Source of the DNA: Hypomesus transpacificus
Taxonomy: Eukaryota; Chordata; Actinopteri; Osmeriformes; Osmeridae
Direction of reading: 5' to 3'
Assembly: GCF_021917145.1 (NCBI RefSeq)
Contig: NC_061070.1
Span: forward strand, 11,991,390 to 12,055,389
Length of the DNA: 64,000 nucleotides
The position numbers and the translations under genes are program-made. Shown here one piece after another: positions 18,655 to 38,923 of the stretch. The notes under the pieces are model-generated. The model did no database searches and was not told the DNA's origin. It was given only the letters and a program-made list of their open reading frames with translations. Every line of letters starts with the position of its first letter. Within the stretch, counting starts at the first letter, position 1.

Positions 18655-19968
18655 ATGACGATGGCGCATGTTGGGGCAGTAGTGGCAGCAGCGATGGGGC
18701 TGATGGCTATCCTGCTTCATTCATCCATCCATAAGATAGAGGAGGGACACTTGGCCGTTTACTACAGGTAAGAGCTATCTTCGCTTCAGCATGGAGCCTA
18801 GTAATGCTGCAACACTCTTCCTTCTCCTTTATACTTTCAAAACGCTCATTTTCACAACAATGGATGTGTGAATTGTTTAAGTCAGAACAGAGCTTTGTGC
18901 GTTTTCACAGGTCCTGCGAGAGGGTTGGCATTTTGGTTGTTGTGACTGCATATTGCTTATAATGGTGTTATGTGTTTCAGGGGAGGAGCTTTGTTGACCA
19001 CGCCCAATGGCCCTGGGTATCACATCATGTTGCCCTTCATAACAACTTTCAGATCTGTACAGGTAACAGTAGCCAGCTTTTCAGACACAAACCCTAGTTC
19101 GCTAGAGCAGGTCAGTTACTATTTGCCAAAGCATGGGGTGGGATCAGTTTATCTCATTGGGTGCAAAGAACAGAACAAGTGGATACAGATGGGTGTGAAC
19201 CACAAGATTAGTCAAACTCACATTAACAACTTTCAAATGGTTACTGATAGCTAAAACAATCCAAGGTTAGCTGACTCATATCTGGCTAAATAAACAGCCA
19301 TATCAGATCCTACAGTGTAGTGCTGGTCAGTGACTAGCTCCTCTCACAGTTCTGTTGCTTGTTTTAACAGACAACTCTCCAAACGGACGAGATCAAGAAT
19401 GTGCCTTGTGGAACCAGGTAACTGGAGGAGGGTCTGGCTTGGGCCCTGTGTGTGTGTGTATTTCTGTAATTAGGGCCTCCTAACATCCATGTTCTCTCCA
19501 CAGTGGAGGTACGATGATCTACTTTGATAGGATTGAGGTGGTCAACATGCTGGTCCCTACTGCAGGTAACACCCTCAGACCCCCCACTTCCCAGAACTCC
19601 ACTCCCCTAGACGGGACTGGGAAACTGCACGATGCAGTTGATAATGTTCCAACTCACTCCAACCTAGTCTTCTGTTCCCTCAGTGGTTGACATTGTGAAG
19701 AACTACACAGCTGATTATGATAAGACGCTCATCTTTAACAAAATTCACCACGAACTCAACCAGTTCTGCAGTGTGCACACCCTACAGGAGGTCTACATAG
19801 AGCTGTTTGGTGAGAATACACACGCACACACACAAACACACTCTCTCAGAAGACAAAACTGTCTTTTTTTAAGTTCTGTTAATGTCTTTCGCAGATATCA
19901 TAGATGAGAACTTGAAGATCGCCTTGCAGAAGGATCTCAATTGCATGGCCCCTGGACTTACAATACAG

Positions 19969-20007
<39 letters not shown>

Positions 20008-20952
20008 CCTGCTACGGCAATGCTGGGTGCTTGGCAACTTAACAGGTTTGAATGTGCTGTCAATGTTTTCTTTCTTCCTGTGTTGTAGGCGGTCCGTGTC
20101 ACAAAACCCAAGATCCCCGAGGCAATCAGGAGGAACTTTGAACTCATGTGAGTGTTTTAATGAGTGCATGCGTGTGTGTTTAGCTTGTTCAGGCTTTGTG
20201 TTTTTAATGTATATTCCAGCATCGTAGCTGAGACACCCACACTAACTGTGGGCTGCAAAGTGGCAAACACGTTGACTTTCAATGGCTTTGCCGTTCTCTC
20301 GTTCTCCTTTTCTCCCCTGCCTCTCTTTCCCTCCGTCTCTCTCGGACTAGGGAGGCCGAGAAGACTCGTCTGATGATAACAGTCCAGACTCAGAGGGTGG
20401 TGGAGAAGGAAGCGGAGACTGAAAGGAAGAAAGCCATCATTGGTAAGGCTTGACATCCTTCCGTCCCATACCGAACCATAACACCGCGCCCCCTCCAGTG
20501 TCCAATAGAAATGCCACGTTACGTTACCCTACCTCTTCAACGTCATTCATTACCCCTAGCAACATGCCCGCACACCATAAAGTTGCAACCATCGGTAACC
20601 TAGCAACGTGCCCGTGAACCTTGACCTACAGAACAAGCCTTTGTTCTATAAGACGGCCCTCTTTGAATTTGCTTTATTACACGTAGCTTTGTCCAAATGA
20701 CCTTTTGATAAGTCACAGACGTTTCCTGGAGCTAGATCAATGTAAAATAAAGAGCCAAATATAAAAATATACTTTATTTAAATGTTTTCTCCGTCTCCCA
20801 GAGGCTCAGAAGATGGCCGAGGTGGCTGGGATCCACTTCCAACAGAAGGTGATGGAGAAGGAGACAGAGAAGAGGATCTCTGAGATCGAAGGTCTGTCTG
20901 TCTGTCTTCGTAACTCTCGTCCATGTTGTGGCCCCCTGTGTTGTACCAAGCG

Positions 20953-20983
<31 letters not shown>

Positions 20984-21344
20984 CTGTGTGTTTCAGACTC
21001 TGCCTTCCTGGCGAGGGAGAAGGCCAGGGCTGATGCTGAATACTACACAGCTGCCAAGTTTTCTGAAGCCAACAGGGTAAACATGTACATACTTCTCTCT
21101 CTCTCTTTTGCTCTCTCTCGCTCTCGCTTCCTCTCGTATATCATCCCTCATCATCCATCTTCTCTTTCCCTAGTTGAAGTTAACCCCTGAGTACCTGGAA
21201 CTGATGAAGTACCAGAGCATAGCAGCCAACAGCAAGATCTACTTTGGCCAGGACATCCCCAACATGTTTGTGGAGGGCAACAACAACGGCCCCTCCACCA
21301 CGGAGGGGGACGCCCTCCCGGACGCCCAGCTCCGGGAACACTGA
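18655..21344 (+). CDS. erlin1: Erlin-1, ER lipid-raft SPFH protein
   Basis: ER membrane prohibitin-family protein. With ERLIN2 it forms large rings that bind activated IP3 receptors for ER-associated degradation and influence SREBP. Exons: 18655-18767, 18981-19062, 19371-19417, 19504-19565, 19684-19809, 19895-19968, 20089-20147, 20351-20442, 20802-20891, 20997-21076, 21174-21344; 331 aa (human near 347). A short lumen-directed N-terminus and one hydrophobic anchor (about 5-24) precede [20 protein letters not shown], the SPFH domain, and the coiled region [18 protein letters not shown] and [16 protein letters not shown] favour erlin1 over erlin2. The C-terminus ends soon after [11 protein letters not shown] in a Gly/Asn/Glu tail unlike the mammalian one. 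The ATG at 18661 would give a protein two residues shorter. The neighbour chuk matches human CHUK-ERLIN1 linkage. Confidence 0.96.
19971..20004. repeat. (CA)n microsatellite
   Basis: About 17 CA units beginning at the donor of erlin1 coding exon 6, whose GTACACAC is itself the first repeat unit. Confidence 0.95.
20958..20984. repeat. 27-base poly-C run
   Basis: An uninterrupted C run lying 12 bases upstream of erlin1 coding exon 10, so it forms most of that intron's polypyrimidine tract. Runs of this length are prone to sequencing error and length variation. Confidence 0.9.
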
Positions 21345-23209
21345 GACGCCCAGCCTGCCTGTCTGTCTCTGGGCAGGAAGGGGGGGAGGACGGTCACACT
21401 TTGTGGGGGAGGGAGGGGTGTGTCTCACCGGGGAAGGCATGAACTCTGATGGCTTCAGGGTGGCATAGCTGCGCAACTAGCTTGGTGGGAGTAAAGAAGT
21501 AAAACAAAAAAGACAAAAAAAAAACATGCTTTGGTCTTAAACCTCAAGGGCTGAGAGAAAAAGACATACGGGGAGAAAGAGGGGATGGAGTGAACAGAGG
21601 GAGAAAAATGGGATGGGGTTAGAGAGCGGGAGAAGGAACGAGTGCATTCTGCTGCTTTGTGTGAAGATGCTGTCTCAGAGATAGACACCATGATGGAACA
21701 AGCATTATGAACGCCGATGCATGGATCAGTCCGGTCCTGAGAAGTCAACCAGACGGGATCTCCTCTTGACATTCGTCCCAGTCACCCTACTTTACACGTG
21801 CTTGCATTTTAATGCAACTTTGGGCTTTGCTTTTGAAAGCTTAATTCTTTTTTGGGTTTGTTTTTTGGTGTTTCCCTTTTTATGCAAGACGATTTGATTT
21901 GTTTGGAAATTGAGCGGTTATCGATGTTGATTGAGCCTTACCGTTTGTGGTTTAGTTTAACTGGAATCCAACAGGTGACACTAATTATAACTGATCTCTA
22001 TTTCTGGGATGTGGTCAGGGACACTCACCTGTTTTAATTAAGTTCTTAGGAGCAGAGAGAGAGAGAGAGAGAGAGGTGAGCCTTCTCCCCCCAGACAGCG
22101 CATCTGCTCAGTTCAACACTACAACCTAGCACTCTCACTGATAGGTACTGGAGAAAGAGGCGTTGACCTGTATTAACATGTATTAAGCACAGACACTCAC
22201 ACCCCTTACAACCATACAAATACAATCTTAAGGGCCAGAGCTGTATGTGCAGTTAGGTGTTGGTTTTGTATTGGCTTACCTGGAGTCTTGAGTGCTCAGA
22301 AGGTGGTGGTTTACAGTAGTATAGGTGTATCGTCATTGTATTTAGTGTAGTTGGTGGGGTCGATGGTAGTTTGTGTGCAGTGCGAGTCCGTGACCAGAGA
22401 TTGACTGAATATACCCACACTAAGACCAGCCCTGATGTAAACTGTGAAGCCGACAGAGAGGAAGCACTAAATCAAGGGCTGTCCAAAGGAAAATCCTCGG
22501 AAGGGAATTGTCCTTTTCTATTCTCACGTCCGTCTTGAGTTGGATAAAAAGGGATTTAATTATGTAGTTGCAGGGACCAGTCGTTTCCAGGCCTACTGAT
22601 TTCGAAGGAGGCGGCAGGGCTGAAATGAGCCGTGTCCCTGCTCCCTCCTGCTTGTTGCCCTCAGGAAGAAGGATGGGAGGATGGGACAAGTCCTGATCAT
22701 GCAACTCCTCCAATTGACTTTCAGGGGTCACCCTTCTCTTTAGTGTTGATTAGAGCTTACAATCGCCCCACAGCAGTTTACACACACACACACACACACT
22801 CATATGCAGGTACAGTGCCACATCAGACAGGTTTAAAGAGATAGGGCTCTGAGATTTAGACTTTAGTTAAGGTGACAGACTACTGATGAGCTTATATAGG
22901 ACTAGTGCTGTCTGGCTGGTTAACACACCACTAACACAGTGGAAGCTTCGACCTGTGGTTAAGATATAGACCTACTGATGTTGACTTGATCGAAGAATCT
23001 GCATTAAAGACTGTTCTTGTGATTTGGTGGTGGGTTCAAATCAAACATACCAAGGGGTTGTAATTGAGATACTCAAAGGAGGATTCATAACCTTGTGAAT
23101 GTTACTTTTGTACAATCTGCCTAATTTGGACTATGTCTCATTGTTTTCAAAGATTTATATGCAAGACGTTTTCATCAAGTTTTGACAATGTTCGTTTATG
23201 TAAAATAAA
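21345..23209 (+). other. erlin1: erlin1 3' untranslated region
   Basis: No further exon was recognised after the stop. The first canonical AATAAA in a suitable context is at 23204-23209 (GTAAAATAAAGCC), which gives a 3' UTR of about 1.9 kb. An earlier weak site cannot be excluded. Confidence 0.5.
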
Positions 23210-26200
23210 GCCTATTTTGATACCACATACTGTGTCATGGTTGGCAGTTTTTGGAAACCGATGTAGTATTCTTAATTTCCACTAGATGGAATACTATAGT
23301 TGTGTTAAAAGACTTGAACTTAACCAGGGTTTGGCTTTGTTCTTGTGTTTTTGTGTTCACAAAACACTGACACGTCCACATTCAGCATTTCTGATGATGC
23401 AAGTTGTCAGGGGTTTTCCACCCAAGCTGCAAAAGATCTATTAAGGATTTTTATTAAAACATGGTGTTATTGGCCATGAGAATCCACACTGAGGCTGGAA
23501 ACTAATTTCCTGAGGGGACTTAGGAAGAAAACAGTTGTTGATAATTTATGTGCTTTTCTTTTTTACGACTTGTGCGTGTTTATTTAAGTGTGTGTCTCTG
23601 AGAGAGACAGGGAGAGGGGGGGGATGATTTTCAGTGTGGATGGGCTGTGGTTGCATGAGCATGACTCACATTGCAAGCACACACACATTCAATCACGACA
23701 AACACATCTTTTGACTGTTTCAGTCGCTTGTTATTTTGACCCATATATCCATTACTGTGATAGGAGCACTCAGGGCTAGTCATCAGCTGTGTGTGTTGTG
23801 TGTACGGGACAAAAGGAAAGTTTGTGTGTTTAGTGCGTGTGTGAAAGGATGGCTGTGTGTTTGTGAGAGAGAACAGTAGAGTGTGTGTTGTGTGTGTGTG
23901 TTTGTGAGTAGATGGCTGTGGCTTTGCTTTGACTAACCGCTGCTCAGTTTCCTCCTGGGGTCTCTGCCTCACTCCCTAAACGACCCCCACTCCCTCTCTC
24001 CTCAGACCATAACTCTCCTGGATGCTGAGTTGGCGCTGCAGACCCTGCTCCTCCTACCAGAGCATTTGGCTGGAGTCTGACTCCTGACCCGGTCACCGCT
24101 GGACTCGGAAGTCTGGATGTGTCTCCTCAGGAATTGTATGAGATGAGGAATTGTGGCTGTGTTTGTGTGTGTGTCTGTGATAACAAACGGCTGAAAGAAG
24201 GGAGACAGGGCTTTGTGCAGAGACTTTTCCATCTTGTCTGTGGGTGGAGTAGAGTAGCCTTTTCTGTAGTAGCTCATTCTAGACTTTTATTATTCACACG
24301 TGCGCACACAGATTTAATCGTTGGAAAAAGTGTGATGTGCAGAACCGAGGCCGATGATCATATCAGGGATCCCAACAGAATATCGACATGGTGTGTTTTA
24401 AGCCCCTCCCTTAGAGGAAATGAGGTCAAGGTGAGTTGTGCCGCTTCCTGGATGGTCATGGTTTCCTCCATCTTTCCTGTATCCTTCTGGTGTGTGATCC
24501 CACCCTGGCCAGATCCCCCTCCGCCCAGTGGGTACAGCCCCAGTCTTATCTGAGTGCCCAGGGTGGAGGAGTTTCAGTGGGGATATTGTGGGAGGGAAAA
24601 GAGTGGGGTGCAATGACCAGAAAAGGGAGCTAGAGGAAGGAGGGAAGGACCAATGATAGGGAGAATAGGGGAAGGAAAGAAAGACAAGGCAAAAAGGAGA
24701 GGAATACAAGGAACTTTGTTTTAGCAGAAGCGAGGCAGGGAGAATGGAGAGACGAAGGCCTCTATTTCCCCAAACAACCGGGTGGCAACCGTGACTCAGT
24801 CTACCTATCACACAAACCTCATTGGCAGCACCGGGCACCCACACATTCCAATCCTGTGTGTGTATGAGTGTGTGTGTGTGTGAGAGCCTTGTTATAGAGG
24901 GAAGAGGAATGACACTGGTGCTGTTATCTTATCACTCACGCTCTCACACACTACCAGTAATTTCAAGAGTACACCCAGAAGAAAGAGGCCCAGCCCTGTA
25001 ATGCCTCACCACCTCCAGGCTGCCCTGCTCCCCGTGGGTGATTCACCCTGATAACACCCTGCAGGACTCCTCAGTTCTCCGTGGGATTTTCTTCCCGATG
25101 AAATGTCTTGTCCACCTCCATCCACGTGGTCATTTCTCACAGGCGTGCCAGTGTCTTGAGTCATCACCTGGACTGTTGGAAACGTTTCTTGTTTGAAGTG
25201 TAAGGACAAGGTTGGGCTGCTATGTCTTTGGGGGGTGCTTCATGAGTACGTCATCACAGTCAAACAAGACATCTGAGATCCAGCTGGACTAGATCAGCAC
25301 CCCAACAGGGTCCAAGAAGACTTTAAGGAGATTTTATCAGGTGTTATCCTATACTGGGAGAGAAGTAAAGACTACAACTTAATCAGACACATACTGGGTG
25401 ACTTGGTCGGTGACTACACTTATCTGGTGTTATTCGACAAGGGTAGGGGCTATAACAACATAGATAGGCCTCACGTAAACACCAATTAGCAGCCCACTGA
25501 GAATGGCACCTTGGAAAAGTAAGGGACAATGCTGGGAGAGTTTTGAAGAAAGCTCCGTACATCCCAGTAACTGGGCACTCCCACGCGTGCAGTCAAAAAC
25601 ATGCTGTCCTCGCACATGCTTGGGCAAGACTAATAAGAAGTCTTTTGAGAAGGTTTGTTCAGAGCCTGTGGATAGCATATGCAACTGAGTCTATTGCCAC
25701 AGGGCCTGGTCTCTGGTTTTGTAAGGTGTTAGAAAACCAAATCAAATGTATTTGTATAGCCCTTTTTACACGCAAGCATGTCACAGAGGGCTTCACATGC
25801 GCCCATGGAACTGAACTAGAAAAGATAGTCTAGATATGGTAATGAATGATTTGCTTTCTGTAGGTGTCAGACCAAATTCTATTCTGAGAATGGCAACAGT
25901 TGTGCTTCGTTGGAAGTTCCTTCTATTTCGAAAAGAGCATATGCATGAGCTCCACTCGAGAGTTCGAGAGAAAGTGACGTCAACTTCTGAAATGGAACTT
26001 TTTCTTTTCTCTGCTCTCCTGCTGCTCTCACCTGTCCCCTCGCCACCCGTCTTCTCTTCTCCCTCATCCTCTCACATATAGGCGGAGCGGCACAGTTGTC
26101 GTATCAGGCTGGATCGTTTATTTAGCTCTTGGTTTCGAGGTCAGGTAGGCTGAAGGCACAGTAGTAGCAACACATCCAATTCACAGATGACATTTATATA

Positions 26201-26517
26201 AAACACAGAATCACATGGTCTCATTGGTCATTAAACACGTTAAACCAATGATCAAACGGTGCACACAGCTACCTGATGCAGAATGACCCAAATATGTCAT
26301 CAAAAACAAACGTGAAATACATCATCTTTAGTTTAGAAACATAAAGGAATATGGTTGGAAAAGAGGCATCTGTGATTCCACGAGAAATAGTATTAAAAGT
26401 AGAGAAAATAACGATCTTGTTATGATATTCTTCCATCACCAATAATCTCCAATATTGGTATATTGAGACTGTGTGAAATAAACCTTATTGCAGATTAGGT
26501 TCTAGCCTTGTGTCTGT
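23210..26517. other. Spacer between erlin1 and spef1 (converging ends)
   Basis: No gene recognised. The sequence is unique DNA with short CA/GT runs, and it includes a degraded dispersed repeat at 25735-25835. The frames at 24119-24553 and 24398-24844 are unlike any family I know and lack splice or codon support. Confidence 0.5.
25735..25835 (+). repeat. Fragment of a dispersed fish repeat
   Basis: AAATGTATTTGTATAGCCC, then GTCACAGAGGGCTTCACATG, resembles the 'TTTATATAGCCCTTT...AAAGTGCTTTACA' tail seen in many teleost non-LTR/SINE elements. Only this part is recognisable. Confidence 0.45.
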
Positions 26518-26809
26518 TTATTTGGACATGTTGGCTCTGGCCTTGTATCGCTCCAAATGACGTGTCAGGTCTTCGATCCGCATGTCCTTCAGCTGCACCA
26601 AGTGCTCCAGCCTGTTCACCTTAATCTGCAGGATCTAAACACACACACACCGACACACTCGTGAAAATACAACATAACTTGCTCCGTGAGATTGTAAATG
26701 CAGTGCCTTGCTGACGATCTGTAACACGTTGGTGATGAGCAGCTGTGCTAAAGAGGGCTCACATCTGCAGAGAGCTAACTGACTCAGTGACCACCACTGG
26801 CTCAGCTTA

Positions 26810-26848
<39 letters not shown>

Positions 26849-28924
26849 CACATACACACACACAGTCAGCAATGTTTCATGTGAACTGGAACGTCCTTAG
26901 CAGGTCATCACAGGAAGAGGGAGTGTGTCACATTTTGTCAGCAATGTGTGTTTCCTGATTATAGAGGATGTTGCGCATAGCAGTGTATATACAGTGTGTG
27001 TGTGTGTGTGTGTGGGTGGGTGTGAGTGAGTGGGTGTAAGTATGAGTGGCTGTGGGTTAGTGTGTGGGTCTGTGTGTGGGTGGGTTTGGGTGTATACCTC
27101 CACAGTTTCCTGGAGGGCCAGTATGGACTGCTCCTTGTCCTCCAGCAGCAGTCTGAAGGCGGGTTCCATCTGAGAGCCCAGGGCCACCTGAGGAATGCTG
27201 TGGGAGCAGACACACACACACCGGACTCAACAACACGCAACCACATGCACTGCTTGTTACATTGCATAACCATCACTGAATCTATATCTTTATTCGTTTA
27301 CCGCATGTAACTCAGCTTATATATTTTTGTTTACAATGTAAGGTCTGGTTTATTATTTTGTGTCTTATGTATGAAGTAAATAAATAATGATACAATGCCA
27401 TGCTCTAACCACTGAGCTATATCCTTCCTATCTTAAAAAAATAAATAAAAACATGTACTGTATATATACAGTATTCTAGTGTGTCAGAAGGGGAAGCGTA
27501 CACCAGGTATGCTGTGCATTTGCTGGGGCACCTGCTTTTGTCTTGTCCAGCCTTCTCCTTCTTCCTCCCCTGCTCTGCCCTCGGCCGAGCCTCGATCCCA
27601 CGGGCCTCTGGGGGGGAAAGGAGGAAGCCAAGGATGGAAACACAGAGACACAGCCGTAGGCCTGACTCGCACATCTCTCATCACAGTATCACGATGGATC
27701 GGAGCCTTCTAGCCGCGGCAGTGTGGTTAGACCACCCAGTCGACAGGGTTGGTCAGCGGCAGAAGCACACAGGGGTTGATCTAACGGAGGCCCGTGAGCA
27801 CAAAGGGGTCGAGAGGGGCGGAGGAGGACCAGACACGGCCTTCCCAATCGGAGAGAGAGAGATAGTAGTCGATGGGGGAGCTAGCCAGTGATAAGAACCA
27901 TCTGGCGATGAGGGCTGATAGGATTCCTTTGTGTGAGCGCGAGTGAGGATGGAGGGGAAAGGAAAGAGGGAAGGAGACGGGAAAGGGGAGGGGGTGGAGG
28001 TTGGAGAGAGTGTACGGACAAAGGGGGAGGTGAGGTGAGGGAAACGGAAGAAAGATATGTCTGGGTCCCTCCCTCAAGGTCTTGGCCTCTTGACCCTCAT
28101 TCCTCCTCTTATCTGATGTGGCACCTCTGTGTGTGCGTGTGTGCGTGCGTGCGTGTGTGCGTGCGTGCGTGCGGGGGGAGTGGTTAACATTTGCTGACAT
28201 TGGAATTCTGACAGCACCTCAGCAAAGATGTCAGATGGTTGGCAGTGGGACAGAGGTGACAGGAAACAGCCTCCCCAGACAAGAAATCTTTCTGTCCTTT
28301 GTTTGTCCCTCCTTCAGATGACTGGAGCACTGGGTCAGCACAACTCCAAGCACGTGCATATATGTGTGTGTGTGTGTGTGTGTGTGAGACACTTCCAAAT
28401 AACCCTTAAAATGAAATCCAGTCCCCTGCCATCTGTGCAAATGTGCCGACTTGCTGCATGTCAGCTGAGCAGATGAACCCAAATACACACAAACACACGC
28501 ACACACACCTCACCACATGATCATGAGCTGGCCTGCTGGACTCACTGAATTGATACCAGGAAGTGTCCATCCAAACAAACACATTTGTCTATTTTCTCAT
28601 TCTATTTACCACAGCCTTTTATGATGATGAAAGGAAGCATAATAAAATAATATAATGTACTACACAGTATGATCATATCAGTGCTTTTCTCCTCAAAACT
28701 GTGCGTGAATTGGTGATGTTAAGTTGACAGGCATTAACATAATTTAATGTATTCAGTATTCCCTTACCTTTTGTTATGGTTGAGGTATTGTTACCTGAAG
28801 CTGGAGAGGTTTTCTCCTGATTCCTGATATTATAGTATTCCAGATCCTAAGAGTGATGGAAATAATTTATTTACAAATTATGCCATACTGTACATGTTTC
28901 TGGACACACAGACACGCATGCATG

Positions 28925-28955
<31 letters not shown>

Positions 28956-30072
28956 GCACACACACACACACACACCAGTAATGTGTCTCCAGCAGTGTGC
29001 TCCACTGGCTTTTCCTCAATCCTCTCTCTGAGGAAGCACATCACAGGCTCGATCACCCCCGGGGCACACACTACAATCCTCTTCACTGTCTCCTCAGGCA
29101 CGTGGAAACTGAGCTTGGAAAACACCTTCCTACACAGTACAAAAACAAAAAAACGCATGTTTATGGAAATCATGGGCTCTGGTTTCAGTACCAATAAACA
29201 AATGAGTACTCCTAGACAGAGATTTAAGTGTCTGTTTAAATAGGTTTTATTTTTAATCCAGAACTAACTGGATTCCCAGAAAAAGGCCCATAATATCCTT
29301 TACACTGCTTGACAAGATATGTTTTCAATGAGTGGCAACCTCCATATCTGGGTCTCACTGCTATGTACAGCGGCATGGCTGTGTTCCAGACCAGAGGTCA
29401 GAGAATGCAAGTGTTTCCATCACAGTTCTCACGACCCATAGCAAGGATGTGGAGAGGAAAACATTGCTCAGAGCAGAGGTCAGTATGCACTGCAGGCAGG
29501 CAATGCATCTTACTGCAAACATTCCCATATTCTATTCCACACCAAGGATATATTGTCACAAAGGGTTTCCTCCTTGCCTGTTGAGAGTGCCCCAGTTGCT
29601 GAGCTTATGCTGTGTGGAGTTGGCTGGGCTGTAGTTGTGCATCTCTACGAGTTTGGGAAAGAAATACTTTACAACTTCAGCAGCCATCACTGGAGGAGAG
29701 AGAGGGGGGCACCGTTTTTGGTCAGACAGTGACAGTACATCATGAGCATTTAACATGACTCACAAGAAGTAGGCTAAATGTCGGCGAGTTTGCTTGTTTT
29801 GGACAGCATTAATAGTGAGAAAACATGACCAGTTGTTGTACAGAATACATTGCCAAACTAAATCAACACTGCAGACCCTTTAAATGCAACACAGACTCTG
29901 TGTCAAGTCTACTGCATAGTAGCACTGCTACTAGCACTAACTTTGACGTTAGCTAGTAGATACCTCCATCGCTGAAGTCCCTTGTAATATTTCTTTTAGG
30001 TCTTGACAACGGTATTTTGTCTATCCAAGCATACAAATCTTGCAGTTTTTCTTCGTTTAACTCTTTATCCAT
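26518..30072 (-). CDS. spef1: Sperm flagellar protein 1 (CLAMP)
   Basis: Microtubule-bundling protein of motile cilia (central apparatus), flagella and planar-polarised epithelia. Exons: 29964-30072, 29578-29689, 28976-29129, 28768-28846, 27532-27607, 27098-27197, 26518-26634; 248 aa, or 239 if the exon ends at 28795 (human 236). An N-terminal calponin-homology domain (about 1-115) contains IDKIPLSRPKRNI, RDFSDGV, NYSPANSTQHKLSNWG and the helix of VPEETVKRIV. After a variable basic linker comes a conserved C-terminal coiled coil (QILALQETVE-like, then LQIKVNRLEHLVQLKDMRIEDLT). Intron 2 appears to be GC-AG (AACAG then GCAAGG), placing the junction at the conserved Arg-Lys-Val. It lies downstream of adam8 on the same strand, about 1.2 kb from the adam8 stop codon. 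Confidence 0.93.
26814..26865. repeat. (CA)n microsatellite
   Basis: A CA-rich array inside the last spef1 intron. Confidence 0.9.
27391..27425 (-). repeat. tRNA-like SINE head fragment
   Basis: On the minus strand it reads ATAGCTCAGTGGTTAGAGCA, the D-arm/box A half of a tRNA or tRNA-derived SINE. No T-arm follows, so it is a truncated copy in a spef1 intron. Confidence 0.5.
28921..28975. repeat. (CA)n microsatellite abutting spef1 exon 3
   Basis: The array starts at the 5' splice site of the exon ending at 28976: in sense the exon's CTG is followed directly by GTGTGTGT, so the donor is the first repeat unit. Confidence 0.93.
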
Positions 30073-30164
30073 GTTTTTGTTACTGCCTTACATTAGATAA
30101 CTTCGATAGTGTTTCATTGGCTAGCTAATGTAGCTCACTTTTCCAACAACAGGTTGTTTAATTT

Positions 30165-30177
30165 GTTGCTTGGTAAC
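30165..30177 (-). promoter_or_regulatory. spef1: RFX X-box upstream of spef1
   Basis: In spef1 sense it reads GTTACC-A-AGCAAC, a perfect match to the ciliary X-box consensus GTNRCC-N(0-3)-RGYAAC. It lies about 93 bp upstream of the spef1 ATG. RFX-family factors drive motile-cilia genes through such sites, which fits the product. Function is inferred from match and position. Confidence 0.75.
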
Positions 30178-30378
30178 CAACATCCAGGTATGGCAACTGA
30201 GAAAGGACAAACGTTTCTTCACCAGTTGTTTGTGCAATTTTAATTCACATTGGCGAATAAGTCAAGGCCAACTAACATTTTCGTAATATATACACATTTT
30301 ATCATTGAATTCTTTCAATCACAACATGATTCTCAATATATAAGTCAAAACGTCAGTCTGACAGTCTTTTTTGTCAAG

Positions 30379-31237
30379 TTTATTTTCAGGTACAAAAATG
30401 TGCACAGAAATACAGTACAAGGCAAAACGTTCAGAAATGAGAACAATGGTTCAGACTGAGTATAACAGAATGTAAATGTAACATCTATAAAAAATGTCCC
30501 TTACATTATTCAAAAAACCTATAAAAAGTACATCAGCAGCAACAGGTCAACAGACACAAAATAACAACACCTTAAGGCAAACCCTAAACAGTAGTACATA
30601 GTGAAATTAACAATGCAGTTTGGCCCTCAGTCATAAGAAGTCCATGCTTGTGCAAGGGGACAACAAAAGAGTCCCTGAAAATGGTGCTTTGTCTAAGAGT
30701 CGTACCGAAAGTTGGTGAAGTAAAAGGAAAGTCAGTAAAGAGTCAAAAAACGATAAAAAGAATGATTTGCTGTGCAAGTGCTTACTCATTAAATACAGAG
30801 GAGAAGTTCTTTTAAAATAAAATCCACATCATCATCATCAGCATTATCTTCATGGCGGCATAGCCAGTTGTCATAAAACAAGAAAGCGAGGGAGTGTGTC
30901 AATCACAGACACATCCGCATGCAAGCACTTTCATACACTCACACAAGCCACACAATCACACACACACACAAGGCACAGACAGTGATCAAATTGCAAACTA
31001 GGCGAGGCTTAGGTAGGGGCTGATGTTCCTCAGAGCAGCTCCCCCTGCAGCAGACAGACTCTGAGGACCAGGTCTCCTCAGACAGCCTTTGTTCGATGCA
31101 GGCCAGCTCCCATTCAGTATCAGGAACCTGGGATGCTTGACAAGTTGCTCAGCTAGCCAGGCCTCTCCCTGTGGGACAGCCAAAAGGCCCTCCACTCCGA
31201 CCATTTCAAAGGGTTTCACCTCAGGGGTTCCTCTCCG
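30379..31237 (-). other. adam8: adam8 3' untranslated region
   Basis: From the adam8 stop to an AATAAA on the minus strand at 30384-30379. No coding exon was recognised. About 300 bp remain between this signal and the spef1 ATG, so the spef1 promoter is compact. Confidence 0.5.

Positions 31238-38923
<7,686 letters not shown>

Noticed and set aside
24398-24844. 148-codon minus-strand frame (with an overlapping plus-strand frame)
   Set aside because: Both strands are open over the same stretch, composition is low-complexity, and no family was recognised.
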